A stretch of DNA of 64,000 nucleotides from Anaerobutyricum hallii (GCF_900209925.1 NZ_LT907978.1:989219-1053218); one strand, 5' to 3'. Counted from the first letter of the stretch, positions 37,166-47,210 are shown. The notes: generated by a model not told the origin, from the letters alone. Program-made: numbers and translations.

Positions 37166-38704
37166 ATGCGTAAATTTTTGAAATTTCTATCACAACGTAT
37201 TGTTATTGTGACTTTTCTTATTTTTTTGCAGGTTTTATGGTTTGTTGGATTATTTCTTAAATTTACATCTTACAGTCAGTATATTACAGCTGCATTTAAA
37301 ATACTTAGCATTTTAGTCGTTATATATATAATGAACCGGAGTGATAATCCGTCAGTGAAACTGGTGTGGGTTATTGTCATATTGTTATTTCCACTCTTTG
37401 GCGGGCTTTTATATCTTACAATAGGTGGAAAACAACCAATATCTTATCTTCGTAAAAAGTTAGAACCCATGATAGAAGAGAGCGAGAGGCATTTAAAAAT
37501 TGACCCACAGATTGAAGAAGAATTGAAGCTTACAGACGGGAGTACAGCATCGCAGATTTATTATCTGGAACATCAGTCAGGCTTTCCAGCATATAAAGAT
37601 TCAAAAGTAGATTATTATCCTTCTGGAGAAGAATGTTTTCGTATTATGGTTGAGGAACTGAAGAAAGCGCAGAAGTATATTTATCTGGAATACTTTATTA
37701 TAGAAGAAGGGATTATGTGGAACACGATTCTTGATATTTTAGAGGAAAAAGTAAAGGCAGGAGTCGATGTAAGGGTTATGTATGATGATGTTGGATGTAT
37801 TTTTAATCTTCCATCACATTATGCAGATTCTCTCCGCAAAAAAGGAATCAAGTGTGTAGTTTTTAACAGATATATTCCTGTTTTCTCTACCGTATTTAAC
37901 AACAGAGATCATCGAAAAATTCTTGTAATTGATGGAAATGCTGCATTTACGGGTGGGATTAATTTTGCAGATGAATATATTAATGAAAAGCAGAGATTTG
38001 GTTACTGGAAAGATAATGGAGTGCGAATAACGGGAAAAGCGGTATACAGTATGATACAGATGTTTTTACAGATGTGGAATGCATTTGCACCGGAAAAAGA
38101 AAAGCTTGACTATGAGAAGTTTTCTTTGGAAGAGGTAGCGTTATTGCCGGAAAAAGAAAGGGGAATTGTTCTTCCCTACTCGGATCATCCCCTCGATTCA
38201 GAATTTGTAGGCGAGAGTGTATACATTAATCTGATCAACAGCGCACAGAAATATATTTATTTTTTCACACCGTATCTTATTATCGACAATGAAGTTGTTA
38301 CGGCTTTGATCCTAGCAGCAAAGCGTGGGGTTGATGTAAGGATTATTACACCGGGAATACCTGATAAGAAGATGATCTTCCTTGTAACACAGTCTTATTA
38401 TCCTCAGCTTGTAGAAGGAGGCGTAAAGATTTTTCAGTACAGACCGGGATTTGTTCATGCAAAGTGTGCTGTCTGTGATGATAAGATTGCAACAGTCGGA
38501 ACAATTAATCTTGATTACCGCAGCTTATATCTACATTTTGAAAATGGGCTTTTCTTATATGATTGTGATACAGTCATGGCTATTAAGCAGGACATATTAG
38601 ATACGTTAGAAGACTGTAACCACATTACAGAAGAAATGTGCAAAAAAAATATGTTTTTTTTATTGCTACAGGGAATTTTGCGGATTTTTGCTCCGTTATT
38701 ATAA
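37166..38704 (+). CDS. cls: Cardiolipin synthase (phospholipase D family)
   Basis: Joins two phosphatidylglycerol molecules to cardiolipin in the membrane. 512 residues. Two N-terminal membrane spans (about 8-55 and 65-90) precede two HKD sites: NRDHRKILVIDG (about 248) and FVHAKCAVCDDK (about 430), each His-x-Lys-x4-Asp. GAAGAGGAGAG precedes the ATG. A linear gap of 83 bases after addA holds no clear terminator. Confidence 0.94.
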   Translation: MRKFLKFLSQRIVIVTFLIFLQVLWFVGLFLKFTSYSQYITAAFKILSILVVIYIMNRSDNPSVKLVWVIVILLFPLFGGLLYLTIGGKQPISYLRKKLEPMIEESERHLKIDPQIEEELKLTDGSTASQIYYLEHQSGFPAYKDSKVDYYPSGEECFRIMVEELKKAQKYIYLEYFIIEEGIMWNTILDILEEKVKAGVDVRVMYDDVGCIFNLPSHYADSLRKKGIKCVVFNRYIPVFSTVFNNRDHRKILVIDGNAAFTGGINFADEYINEKQRFGYWKDNGVRITGKAVYSMIQMFLQMWNAFAPEKEKLDYEKFSLEEVALLPEKERGIVLPYSDHPLDSEFVGESVYINLINSAQKYIYFFTPYLIIDNEVVTALILAAKRGVDVRIITPGIPDKKMIFLVTQSYYPQLVEGGVKIFQYRPGFVHAKCAVCDDKIATVGTINLDYRSLYLHFENGLFLYDCDTVMAIKQDILDTLEDCNHITEEMCKKNMFFLLLQGILRIFAPLL

Positions 38705-38821
38705 AATGTACTCACAAAATCAAGCACATAAAGATTCCGAGAGCACATTAAAGATTCGATCATTAAAAACAGACGAAACTATGTGACGGAAACGATAGGA
38801 AAAGAAATCGAGGAAAAATAA

Positions 38822-39577
38822 ATGGGAAGTTACGAAAATTTTGCCAGAGTATATGATGAACTCATGGATAATGTGCCTTATGAAGAGTGGGCACAATTTA
38901 TTTTAAATCTTTTGCAGGACAGAAAGATAACAGAAGGTCTGGTATTGGAACTTGGATGTGGAACAGGAAAGCTGATGACTTTGCTTGGCAAGGCGGGATT
39001 TGATATGATTGGAGTAGATAATTCTGTAGAGATGCTGCAGATTGCCAGAGAAAAGACTTCACAGGATTTCCTCTATCTTTTACAGGATATGAGAGAGTTT
39101 GAATTGTATGGGACGGTAAAAGCAGTAATTTCTGTTTGTGACAGCGTGAATTATATTACAAAAAAGGAAGAATTAAGGAAAGTTTTTCAGCTGGTAAATA
39201 ATTATCTTGATCCGGAAGGGTTATTTATTTTTGATTTCAATACAGAATATAAATACCGCGAGCTGATCGGAGAGACAGTGATTGCAGAAGATAGGGAAGA
39301 TGTTAGTTTCATCTGGTTTAATGAATATGATGAGGAAAGTCATTTGAATGATATTGACCTTAAAGTATTTGTACAGGAAGAAGGAAACATTTACCAAAAA
39401 TTTCAGGAAGAGCATATCCAGAGGGGATATACGCTTGATGAAATAAAACAATTATTAGAAGAAAGTGGTCTGATTTTTTTAGAGGCCTATGAGGAATATA
39501 CGATGCAGGCTCCACAGCCGGATAGTGGCCGGATCGTGGTAGTTGCGCAGGAACATGGAAAAAACAGGAGGAATTAG
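38822..39577 (+). CDS. Class I SAM-dependent methyltransferase
   Basis: Cytosolic methyltransferase of unknown substrate, 251 residues. The SAM-binding motif is VLELGCGTGKL (about 41), followed by the acidic end of strand 2 (MIGVDNS) and motif LLQDMREFEL. The C-terminal half is typical of the YqeM-like group. The gene ends two bases before the hslO ATG, and the hslO ribosome site lies inside its last codons, so the two are coupled. Confidence 0.85.
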   Translation: MGSYENFARVYDELMDNVPYEEWAQFILNLLQDRKITEGLVLELGCGTGKLMTLLGKAGFDMIGVDNSVEMLQIAREKTSQDFLYLLQDMREFELYGTVKAVISVCDSVNYITKKEELRKVFQLVNNYLDPEGLFIFDFNTEYKYRELIGETVIAEDREDVSFIWFNEYDEESHLNDIDLKVFVQEEGNIYQKFQEEHIQRGYTLDEIKQLLEESGLIFLEAYEEYTMQAPQPDSGRIVVVAQEHGKNRRN

Positions 39578-39578
39578 A

Positions 39579-40457
39579 ATGAGTGATTATATTATAAGAG
39601 GTATGGCAGCTGACAAACAGGTACGTTTTTTTGCTGCGAATACAAAGGAATTAGTAGAGAAAGCAAGACAGATTCATAACACAAGTCCGATTGCTACAGC
39701 AGCGCTTGGAAGATTAATGACAGGAACAGCAATGATGGGAAGTATGTGTAAGAATGACAGCGATATTGTTACGGTTCAGATTAAGGGAGACGGTCCTATG
39801 GGCGGGCTTGTTGTGACATCTGATGCGAAGGCGAGGGTAAAGGGATATGTTTATAATAAAGATGTTATGCTTCCTCCAAATGCCCAGGGAAAGCTTGATG
39901 TAGGTGGAGCAATCGGAAATGGTGTTCTTACTGTAATTAAAGATCTTGGTTTAAAAGAACCGTATTCTGGACAGACAAACCTGATTACCGGAGAAATTGC
40001 AGAGGATCTGACTTATTATTTTGCATCTTCTGAACAGATTCCTACATCAGTAGCATTAGGGGTTCTTATGAATAAGGAGAATACGGTAAGACAGGCCGGA
40101 GGTTTTATGATTCAGATGATGCCATTTGCCAGCGATGAAGTTATCACAGCGTTAGAAGAACGATTAAAAGACTTTACTTCTGTAACTTCACATCTTGACA
40201 AAGGGGAGACACCGGAAGATATGATGGCAGAGTTGTTTGAAGGAATGGATATGACAATTGAAGATAAAATTCCTACAGAGTTTTATTGTAACTGTTCAAA
40301 AGAAAGAGTATCAAGGGCAGTGGTCAGTGTAGGAAAAAAGGAACTCACCGATATGATCGAAGAAGGAAAGCCGATTGAAGTGAATTGTCATTTCTGTAAT
40401 TCTCACTATACCTTCAGTGTAGAAGAATTAAAAGAAATGTTAAAGGCTGCAAGATAA
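39579..40457 (+). CDS. hslO: Redox-regulated chaperone Hsp33
   Basis: Chaperone switched on by oxidation and unfolding. The ATG at 39579 follows CAGGAGGAATT and yields 292 residues. The C-terminal zinc switch is intact: Cys237-x-Cys239 in FYCNCSKERV and Cys270-x2-Cys273 in VNCHFCNSHY. N-terminal and linker parts carry RGMAADKQVRFFAAN and GDGPMGGLVVTSDA. In an anaerobe this fits defence against oxygen exposure. Confidence 0.96.
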   Translation: MSDYIIRGMAADKQVRFFAANTKELVEKARQIHNTSPIATAALGRLMTGTAMMGSMCKNDSDIVTVQIKGDGPMGGLVVTSDAKARVKGYVYNKDVMLPPNAQGKLDVGGAIGNGVLTVIKDLGLKEPYSGQTNLITGEIAEDLTYYFASSEQIPTSVALGVLMNKENTVRQAGGFMIQMMPFASDEVITALEERLKDFTSVTSHLDKGETPEDMMAELFEGMDMTIEDKIPTEFYCNCSKERVSRAVVSVGKKELTDMIEEGKPIEVNCHFCNSHYTFSVEELKEMLKAAR

Positions 40458-40521
40458 ATCCTGCAGCCTCCGGAAAATCATTATAAATAAAGTACAATAG
40501 ATAAAATAATGATCTTAAAAA

Positions 40522-40800
40522 TTAAGCGTCCTCTTCCTCATGGGAATGGAATTTTAATGGAATGTATCCTCGACGGATCTTTGTCTGGGAAGAAGGTTTT
40601 TCTTCTTTTTCTACTGGAACAAACTCTTCTAAATCATCAAGATCGGAATCAAAGATATCTTCTTCGGGTTCATCAGAAGAGTTGTTACCGCAGAATGGAC
40701 AACCTTTTATGCGGTCTTTTAAAAGATATACTGCCAGAGATACTGTTGCTGCGATACCGATTACGGATAACGCAATTGAAATAATACGATGTTTTTTCAT
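40522..40800 (-). CDS. Small single-span membrane protein with CPFC motif, hypothetical
   Basis: 92 residues, not recognised. Starting at the ATG at 40800 (AAAGGGCG upstream on the minus strand) it has a basic start (MKKHR), one hydrophobic span (about 6-25), then KGCPFCGN, an acidic stretch (DEPEEDIFDSDLDDLEEF) and a basic, His-containing end. CPFC could bind metal or act in a thiol reaction, but two cysteines alone do not show this. It faces thyA across a 254-base divergent gap. Confidence 0.65.
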   Translation of the reverse strand: MKKHRIISIALSVIGIAATVSLAVYLLKDRIKGCPFCGNNSSDEPEEDIFDSDLDDLEEFVPVEKEEKPSSQTKIRRGYIPLKFHSHEEEDA

Positions 40801-40936
40801 AATTACGCCCTTTCTGTATTCAGTCGGTTCTGATTCCTCAGGCATTCCCATGAAGAATCTTCCGAATGAAAGTATTGGTATGATTGTTATATTTTATTCT
40901 AATACTTTTTAAAAAGAAAATCAATTACTAATCAGT

Positions 40937-40966
40937 TTGACAATATACGATATGATTTCGAATAAT
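40937..40966 (+). promoter_or_regulatory. Candidate promoter of thyA
   Basis: A perfect TTGACA at 40937-40942 with AATAAT at 40961-40966, spaced by 18 bases. It lies about 90 bases before thyA. Confidence 0.45.
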
Positions 40967-41054
40967 GATAATACATATACTTTTGGAGTAAAGTAAAGCA
41001 TAAACAGATTCCAGGAGTATATTACATAAGGAATAAAAAAGGAGAAGTTACGAT

Positions 41055-41885
41055 ATGAGCTATGCAGATAAGTTGTTTATTGATATGTGCAGTGATATTA
41101 TAGAAAATGGTTATAGTACAGAAGGGGAAAAGGTAAGACCAAAATGGCCGGATGGAACGTATGCATATACCATTAAAAAGTTTGGTGTGGTAAATCGTTA
41201 TGACCTTTCGAAAGAATTTCCGGCAATTACCCTCAGAAAGACATATATTCGTTCGGCAATTGACGAAATTTTATGGATATGGCAGAAAAAATCTAATAAT
41301 GTGCATGATTTAAATAGCCATATTTGGGATGAATGGGCCGATGAAGACGGTTCGATCGGAAAAGCATATGGTTATCAGCTTGGTAAGAAGCATAAATATA
41401 AAGAAGGAGAGATGGATCAGGTAGACAGAGTATTATTTGATTTAAAAGAGAATCCGTTTAGCCGCAGGATTATGACGAATATTTATGTTCATGAAGATCT
41501 TCACGAGATGAATCTTTATCCATGTGCGTACAGCATGACATTTAACGTAACCGGCAATCGTCTAAACGCGATATTAAATCAGCGTTCACAAGATATTCTG
41601 GCAGCGAATAACTGGAATGTTGTACAGTATGCAGCATTGCTTATGATGTTTGCACAGGTAAGTGGTTTTGAGCCGGGAGAACTTGTCCATGTGATAGCTG
41701 ATGCGCATATTTATGATCGTCATATCCCAATCATAAAGGAACTGATAAAGAGGCCAACTTATCCGGCACCGAAAGTTACATTGAATCCAGAGGTAAAGGA
41801 TTTTTATAAATTTACAGTAGATGATTTTATGATTGAAGATTATCAGGCCGGTCCACAGATAAAGAATATTCCGATTGCAATATAA
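41055..41885 (+). CDS. thyA: Thymidylate synthase (ThyA family)
   Basis: Makes dTMP from dUMP with methylene-tetrahydrofolate. 276 residues. The nucleophile is Cys157 in LYPCAYSM; LNQRSQDIL and IADAHIYDRH follow. The residue after the Cys is Ala, where the E. coli enzyme has His; the whole core resembles the Bacillus subtilis ThyA type (LTPCVYE-like) rather than the E. coli type. GGAGAAG precedes the ATG. folA follows in the usual functional pairing. Confidence 0.93.
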   Translation: MSYADKLFIDMCSDIIENGYSTEGEKVRPKWPDGTYAYTIKKFGVVNRYDLSKEFPAITLRKTYIRSAIDEILWIWQKKSNNVHDLNSHIWDEWADEDGSIGKAYGYQLGKKHKYKEGEMDQVDRVLFDLKENPFSRRIMTNIYVHEDLHEMNLYPCAYSMTFNVTGNRLNAILNQRSQDILAANNWNVVQYAALLMMFAQVSGFEPGELVHVIADAHIYDRHIPIIKELIKRPTYPAPKVTLNPEVKDFYKFTVDDFMIEDYQAGPQIKNIPIAI

Positions 41886-41896
41886 ATAGTGATGTA

Positions 41897-41943
41897 CTTT
41901 CGGAGTTCTCACTGCATTTGCTTTTGTGAAAAGATTCCGAAAG
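41897..41943 (+). other. Inverted repeat between thyA and folA
   Basis: CTTTCGGA (41897-41904) and TCCGAAAG (41936-41943) are perfect 8-bp arms around a 31-nt loop that also has short CTCAC/GTGAA pairing. No T-run follows. Confidence 0.5.
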
Positions 41944-41968
41944 CGTAGAGTATGATAGGAGGAGAAAA

Positions 41969-42472
41969 ATGAAACTGATCGCAGCAGCAGATAAAAACTG
42001 GGCTATTGGAAAAGATGGAGAACTTTTAGTACGTATTTCAGAAGATATGAAGAACTTCAGTGCAATGACAACAGGAAATGTTATTGTTATGGGAAGAAAG
42101 ACTTTAGAAAGTTTTCCGGGAGGGAAACCTCTTCCGAATAGAGTTAATATTGTTTTAACACATAAAAAAGATTATAATGGAAAAGGAGCAATTGTTGTTC
42201 ACAGCGAAGAAGAATTGTGGGAAGAACTTTCCAAATATGACACAGAAAGTATTTTTGTAACAGGTGGAGAAAGTATTTATCATATGTTGCTTCCTTATTG
42301 TGATACGGCATATATTACCCGTCTTGATTATGAATATCAGGCGGATACATGGATGCCGAATCTTGATAAAGAAGAAAACTGGAGTATAGTAGAAAAAAGT
42401 GAAGAGAGATATTGTTTTGATCTGATCTATCATTTTACTACTTATAAGAATGCGGTTCCGGAACTACATTAA
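41969..42472 (+). CDS. folA: Dihydrofolate reductase
   Basis: Regenerates tetrahydrofolate after the thymidylate synthase reaction. 167 residues. It starts MKLIAAADKNWAIGKDGEL and has MGRKTLESFP and FVTGGESIYHMLLPYCD, typical of DHFR. AGGAGG precedes the ATG. It sits 83 bases after thyA. Confidence 0.97.
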   Translation: MKLIAAADKNWAIGKDGELLVRISEDMKNFSAMTTGNVIVMGRKTLESFPGGKPLPNRVNIVLTHKKDYNGKGAIVVHSEEELWEELSKYDTESIFVTGGESIYHMLLPYCDTAYITRLDYEYQADTWMPNLDKEENWSIVEKSEERYCFDLIYHFTTYKNAVPELH

Positions 42473-42507
42473 GGGAAAGTAAAAGAAAAAGAAAAGGGGG
42501 ATATATT

Positions 42508-42852
42508 ATGCCATATATTGAAGTAAAGTTAGCAAAGCAGGCATCAAGAAAACAGGAAAGAATTCTTACAGAGAAGTTAGGGGAGGCAATCACAACAGTA
42601 CCGGGAAAGACGGCAGCAGGCCTTATGGTGTCTATTTCTTCTGATGAACATATTTACAAAGGAGGAGAATTCCTTGAATATGGAGCATATGTTCATGTTG
42701 TTTTTAAAACAGGAGTGACAAGAACGGATTGTGAAAAGTTCAATGAAGCGATTTTTGCAATTATGGAGGAAGACTTGAAAGTACCAAAAGAAAATGTATA
42801 TACTACATTTCAGTACTGTGATGATTTCGGAGTGCAGGGACGTTTTTTGTAA
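42508..42852 (+). CDS. Tautomerase/MIF-family protein
   Basis: 114 residues with the start MPYIEVKLAKQA, so Pro2 would be the N-terminal catalytic proline after Met removal. The MIF-like body includes LTEKLGEAIT and VHVVFKTG. The catalytic preference (phenylpyruvate, 4-oxalocrotonate or other) is unknown. AAAGGGGG precedes the ATG and folA ends 35 bases upstream, so it is likely on the same transcript. Confidence 0.75.
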   Translation: MPYIEVKLAKQASRKQERILTEKLGEAITTVPGKTAAGLMVSISSDEHIYKGGEFLEYGAYVHVVFKTGVTRTDCEKFNEAIFAIMEEDLKVPKENVYTTFQYCDDFGVQGRFL

Positions 42853-42904
42853 ATTGGAATGAAATAAATAGCAAATAATAATAAAAGTAAAAATGGAGAA
42901 ATAT

Positions 42905-43399
42905 ATGAGCAGAGAAAAGGAAGAATTACAGGGAGTGACTCTCCTTGGAAATCAGAAAACAAAGTATCCGCAGGATTATGCACCGGAAATGCTGGAAACT
43001 TTTATAAATAAACATCAAGATCATGATTATTTTGTAAAGTTTAACTGCCCGGAGTTTACAAGTCTTTGTCCAATGACCGGACAGCCGGATTTTGCGACGA
43101 TTTATATTTCCTATGTCCCGGATGTGAAGATGGTAGAGAGCAAGTCTTTAAAGTTGTATTTATTCAGTTTTAGAAATCATGGGGATTTCCATGAGGATTG
43201 TGTAAATATCATTATGAAGGATCTGATTCAGCTTATGGAGCCGAAGTACATTGAAGTGTGGGGCAAGTTTACTCCGCGAGGAGGAATATCGATCGATCCG
43301 TATACTAACTATGGAAAGCCGGGAACAATGTGGGAAAAAGTGGCCATGGATCGTCTTGTAAATCATGATCTTTATCCGGAAAAGGTAGATAATCGATAA
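42905..43399 (+). CDS. queF: 7-cyano-7-deazaguanine reductase QueF
   Basis: Reduces preQ0 to preQ1 with NADPH in queuosine tRNA modification. 164 residues. The ATG at 42905 has a GGAGA site seven bases before it, whereas the one at 42893 has none. The catalytic Cys is in [13 protein letters not shown] and the family pattern [20 protein letters not shown] is present. Other que genes and a preQ1 riboswitch were not seen nearby. Confidence 0.95.
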   Translation: MSREKEELQGVTLLGNQKTKYPQDYAPEMLETFINKHQDHDYFVKFNCPEFTSLCPMTGQPDFATIYISYVPDVKMVESKSLKLYLFSFRNHGDFHEDCVNIIMKDLIQLMEPKYIEVWGKFTPRGGISIDPYTNYGKPGTMWEKVAMDRLVNHDLYPEKVDNR

Positions 43400-43417
43400 A
43401 ATACGAACAAATTTTTG

Positions 43418-43431
43418 CGAACGCTTGTTTT
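43418..43431 (+). promoter_or_regulatory. LexA/SOS box before recA
   Basis: CGAACGCTTGTTTT follows the Gram-positive pattern CGAAC-N4-GTTCG with two changes on the right half. It overlaps the recA -35. More GAAC-like half sites lie at 43404-43408 and 43436-43439. Confidence 0.65.
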
Positions 43432-43453
43432 TAAAGAACAAATGTGCTATACT
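43425..43453 (+). promoter_or_regulatory. Promoter of recA
   Basis: TTGTTT at 43425-43430 and TATACT at 43448-43453, spaced by 17 bases, 75 bases before recA. Confidence 0.65.
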
Positions 43454-43527
43454 AATGATACGAGAAAGAATATTTTATCAGTATTATAGATTTTATTAAT
43501 TTTATTATTAGAAAGGATTAGAATAGC

Positions 43528-44661
43528 ATGGCAGCAAGTAAGAAAGAGAATATGAATGCAGGCAGAGTGGAGTACCTTGGAGATGACAGAGAAGGGAAAC
43601 TTGCCGCATTGAATAATGCGGTAGCCGCAATAGAGAAAAATTATGGAAAGGGATCCATAATGAAGCTGGGGGATTCCAGTGCGAATATAGATATCGAGGC
43701 GATTCCTACAGGCTCAATCAGTCTTGATGTGGCACTAGGAGTCGGAGGTGTTCCGCGTGGAAGAATCATTGAAATCTATGGTCCGGAATCTAGTGGTAAG
43801 ACAACCGTTGCCCTTCATATGATTGCTGAGGCACAGAAGAGGAATGGAATAGCAGGATTTATTGATGCAGAACATGCGCTTGATCCACAGTATGCAAAGA
43901 AGATCGGTGTAGATATTGACAATCTTTACATATCTCAGCCGGATAACGGAGAGCAGGCATTGGAGATTGCTGAGACGATGATTCGTTCCGGTGCACTTGA
44001 TATTGTTATTGTTGACTCAGTGGCAGCTTTAGTACCTAAGGCAGAGATTGAGGGAGATATGGATGATCAGCAGGTTGGTCTTCATGCCCGACTAATGTCT
44101 AAAGCGATGAGAAAGCTTACCGGAGTGATTAATCGTTCCAACTGTGCAGTAGTGTTTATCAATCAGCTTCGTGAGAAGGTTGGTATCATGTTTGGTAATC
44201 CGGAAGTGACAACAGGTGGACGTGCTCTTAAATTCTATGCTTCTGTTCGTATGGATGTACGAAGAGTAGAGGCAATTAAGCAGGGTGGAGAAATCATTGG
44301 TAACCATACAAAAGTGAAGGTAGTTAAGAATAAGGTTGCGCCTCCATTTAAAGAAGCAGAATTTGATATTATGTTTGGTCAGGGAATTTCCAGAGAAGGA
44401 GATTTGATTGATCTTGCAGTGAAAGTAGATGCAGTACAGAAGAGTGGAGCATGGTACGCTTATAAAGGAGAGAAGATTGGTCAGGGAAGAGAGAATGCGA
44501 AAACGTTCTTAAGAGAACATCCTGAGATCATGGCAGAAGTAGAAGTACAGGTAAGAGAATATTACGGACTTCCTGCCGATACCGTAGTAGAAACTGCTGT
44601 GCAGGCTACGGATACGGAAGAAGCGAAAGATAAGTTTGACAACCTCGTAACGGAAGAATAA
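43528..44661 (+). CDS. recA: Recombinase RecA
   Basis: Strand-exchange protein and SOS co-protease. 377 residues. Walker A is GPESSGKTT (about 87-95), with [15 protein letters not shown], the Walker B-like [12 protein letters not shown], loop L2 region [20 protein letters not shown] and the C-terminal acidic tail. A promoter overlapped by a LexA box lies upstream. It is followed by recX. Confidence 0.98.
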   Translation: MAASKKENMNAGRVEYLGDDREGKLAALNNAVAAIEKNYGKGSIMKLGDSSANIDIEAIPTGSISLDVALGVGGVPRGRIIEIYGPESSGKTTVALHMIAEAQKRNGIAGFIDAEHALDPQYAKKIGVDIDNLYISQPDNGEQALEIAETMIRSGALDIVIVDSVAALVPKAEIEGDMDDQQVGLHARLMSKAMRKLTGVINRSNCAVVFINQLREKVGIMFGNPEVTTGGRALKFYASVRMDVRRVEAIKQGGEIIGNHTKVKVVKNKVAPPFKEAEFDIMFGQGISREGDLIDLAVKVDAVQKSGAWYAYKGEKIGQGRENAKTFLREHPEIMAEVEVQVREYYGLPADTVVETAVQATDTEEAKDKFDNLVTEE

Positions 44662-44665
44662 AAAG

Positions 44666-45310
44666 ATGAGTTATACAGTTACACTGAGGGAAACGGATAA
44701 GAAGAAGGTTTACGTGGATCCGGGAATAAGAGAAGGAATCTATCTCTATCCGGGAGAGATAAAGAAGTTAAAGCTTTTAGAAGGCAGTATGTTAGAAGAA
44801 GACGAATTCGAAAGGATTCGTCTTCAGTACGCTTTGCCAAGAGCAAAGCATCGTGCCATTGCAATTTTAGCGAAAAGAGATAAGACAGAGAAGGAATTAA
44901 GAGATAAACTTCAGCAGTCACTTACAGATACAAAAACGCTTGAAGAGACGATATCTTATGTCAGAACCTGCGGGTATGTGGACGATGTTCAGTATGCCAG
45001 AGACTATATTTATTTTAAAAAAGGAAGAAAAAGTTTTTTACAGATTAAGATGGAGCTTCAAAAGAAGGGAATTTCATCGCAGGTGTTAGAAACCGTCTTT
45101 GAAGAAGAAGGCGGTCAGGAGATGGAAGATATACTGATGCAGGTAAAGAAGTATATGAGAAGATTTCCGCAGCTTGATTATGCTTCAAGACAGAAGATTT
45201 ATGCACATTTTGCGCGAAAAGGCTACAATAGTGAGTTGATTCGTGAAGCGATGACAAAAGCCGGGGAATTATTAGAAGAAGAAAGTGATACAGAGAACTT
45301 CTTTCATTGA
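44666..45310 (+). CDS. recX: Regulatory protein RecX
   Basis: Inhibitor of RecA filaments, 214 residues of helical repeats. Motifs RAKHRAIAILAKRDKTEKEL, YVDDVQYARDYIY and MELQKKGISSQVL are typical. It starts four bases after the recA stop with only a weak upstream site, which suits low expression coupled to recA. Confidence 0.92.
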   Translation: MSYTVTLRETDKKKVYVDPGIREGIYLYPGEIKKLKLLEGSMLEEDEFERIRLQYALPRAKHRAIAILAKRDKTEKELRDKLQQSLTDTKTLEETISYVRTCGYVDDVQYARDYIYFKKGRKSFLQIKMELQKKGISSQVLETVFEEEGGQEMEDILMQVKKYMRRFPQLDYASRQKIYAHFARKGYNSELIREAMTKAGELLEEESDTENFFH

Positions 45311-45494
45311 GCAATAAAGACTTTTTTGGAACGGATTTACTGCGTACTTGTCTGGATTTCGGGAAAAAAGAGAAATACAGATAGCGTTAACAAAGAAAAA
45401 TTTGAATATCTTTTAAATTTTGGCATAAGTAATATTATATAGGATAAAATGACGGAATAATCTGTGCAGTTTTTATAGTAGATTCATATTATAC

Positions 45495-45523
45495 TTGACT
45501 TTTTGTCAATATAAGTATAGAAT
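45495..45523 (+). promoter_or_regulatory. Promoter of rny
   Basis: TTGACT at 45495-45500 and TAGAAT at 45518-45523, spaced by 17 bases. A perfect palindrome TTGTACTTTTGTACAA follows at 45531-45546, near the likely 5' end of the mRNA. Confidence 0.6.
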
Positions 45524-45559
45524 CTAAGTGTTGTACTTTTGTACAATGAAAACTAAATA

Positions 45560-45572
45560 AGGAGGTGCTCCT
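45560..45572 (+). promoter_or_regulatory. Hairpin containing the rny ribosome-binding site
   Basis: AGGAG (45560-45564) pairs with CTCCT (45568-45572) around GTG, so the Shine-Dalgarno of rny is itself in a small hairpin, 7 bases before the ATG. Confidence 0.55.
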
Positions 45573-45578
45573 GTAGAT

Positions 45579-47129
45579 ATGTCACCAATTACTGTGATTG
45601 CTATTCTGATTGCAGTTGTTCTGACTGCCGTTATTTCTGTTTTTGCAACGATCGCTTATCGTAAGAGTGTTTCAGAAGCGAAAGTAGGAAGTGCGGAGGA
45701 AAAGGCAAGAGAGATTCTTGATGATGCGTTAAAGAATGCCGAAGCAAAGAAAAGAGAGGCATTATTAGAAGCGAAAGAAGAAGCGCTCAGAGCTAAGAAT
45801 GACTTTGAGAAGGAAAGTAGAGAACGAAGAATGGAGCTTCAGAGATATGAGAAACGTGTCCTGAATAAGGAAGAAGCACTTGATCGTAAATCTGATGTAT
45901 TAGAGAAGAAAGAACAGTCTCTCGCCCATAAAGAAGGCGCTCTCGAAAAACAGAAAGCAAAAGTTGAAGAGTTGCATGAAAAACGTCTGCAGGAACTGGA
46001 AAGGATTTCAGGATTAACCTCTGAACAAGCAAAAGATTATCTGCTTAAAACTGTCGAAGATGACGTAAAAAGGGAAATGGCGGTCATGGTCAAAGAAATG
46101 AAGACTAGGGCCAAAGAAGAAGCATCCAAAAAGGCAAAGGAATATGTCGTAACAGCGATTCAGAAATGTGCGGCAGACCATGTAGCCGAGACAACAATTT
46201 CTTTAGTTCAGCTGCCGAATGATGAGATGAAGGGACGAATTATCGGTCGTGAAGGTCGTAATATTCGTACTTTAGAAACATTGACAGGAGTCGATCTGAT
46301 TATTGATGATACTCCGGAGGCAGTTATTTTATCAAGCTTTGATCCGGTTCGGAGAGAGGTTGCAAGAATTGCTCTTGAGAAGTTAATTGTTGATGGAAGA
46401 ATTCATCCGGCAAGGATCGAAGAGATGGTGGAGAAGGCACAGAATGAAGTAGAGCAGACAATGAGGGAAGAAGGAGAAGCCGCTGTTTTAGAAGTAGGTG
46501 TACATGGAATTCGTCCTGAATTGGTTCGTCTGCTTGGTAAGATGAAATATCGAACAAGCTACGGACAGAATGCATTGAAACATTCCATCGAAGTAGCCCA
46601 GTTATCCGGTTTAATAGCTGGAGAGATAGGCGAAGATGTACGTTTGGCAAAAAGAGCCGGATTGCTCCATGATATCGGCAAGGCTGTCGATCAGGAGATG
46701 GAAGGTTCTCATATTTCAATAGGTGTGGATTTGTGTAAGAAATACAAAGAATCCTCTGTCGTAATTAATGCAGTGGAATCTCACCATGGTGATGTTGAGC
46801 CAACAAGCCTGATTGCCTGTATCGTACAGGCAGCAGATACGATTTCTGCTGCAAGACCTGGTGCCAGACGGGAGACATTGGAAACTTATACGACAAGATT
46901 AAAACAGTTAGAAGATATAGCTAACTCCTTCAAGGGAGTTGATAAGACTTTTGCCATTCAGGCCGGTAGAGAAATTCGAATTATGGTAGTTCCTGAACAG
47001 GTAAGTGATTCTGACATGATTTTATTAGCAAGGGATATTTCAAAACAGATTGAAAATGAATTGAGTTATCCGGGACAGATTAAAGTCAATGTGATCCGCG
47101 AATCGAGAGCAGTTGATTACGCAAAGTAA
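45579..47129 (+). CDS. rny: Ribonuclease Y
   Basis: Membrane-anchored endoribonuclease that starts mRNA decay in Firmicutes. 516 residues. An N-terminal span (about 3-25) precedes a long charged coiled coil (about 30-195), a KH domain (about 205-270: [17 protein letters not shown]) and an HD domain whose metal site is [12 protein letters not shown], with later ESHHGD. Its leader has two small inverted repeats and it is followed by a strong terminator. Confidence 0.97.
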   Translation: MSPITVIAILIAVVLTAVISVFATIAYRKSVSEAKVGSAEEKAREILDDALKNAEAKKREALLEAKEEALRAKNDFEKESRERRMELQRYEKRVLNKEEALDRKSDVLEKKEQSLAHKEGALEKQKAKVEELHEKRLQELERISGLTSEQAKDYLLKTVEDDVKREMAVMVKEMKTRAKEEASKKAKEYVVTAIQKCAADHVAETTISLVQLPNDEMKGRIIGREGRNIRTLETLTGVDLIIDDTPEAVILSSFDPVRREVARIALEKLIVDGRIHPARIEEMVEKAQNEVEQTMREEGEAAVLEVGVHGIRPELVRLLGKMKYRTSYGQNALKHSIEVAQLSGLIAGEIGEDVRLAKRAGLLHDIGKAVDQEMEGSHISIGVDLCKKYKESSVVINAVESHHGDVEPTSLIACIVQAADTISAARPGARRETLETYTTRLKQLEDIANSFKGVDKTFAIQAGREIRIMVVPEQVSDSDMILLARDISKQIENELSYPGQIKVNVIRESRAVDYAK

Positions 47130-47170
47130 GATATTTATCTTATAAGCAGAAGACTGATACAGATTAGAAT

Positions 47171-47210
47171 AAAAAAGCAAAATTCTTGAGAAAGAATTTT
47201 GCTTTTTTTA
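47171..47210 (+). terminator. Terminator after rny
   Basis: A 17-bp perfect stem (47171-47187 with 47192-47208) around a 4-nt loop, ending in seven T. Confidence 0.9.

Noticed and set aside
40509-40912. Two + strand ORFs over the minus-strand small membrane protein
   Set aside because: The minus-strand frame has a ribosome site, a sensible membrane span and a balanced composition; the + frames look like its complement.
42853-42904. preQ1 riboswitch before queF
   Set aside because: The 52-base spacer is AT-rich and lacks the aptamer pattern.
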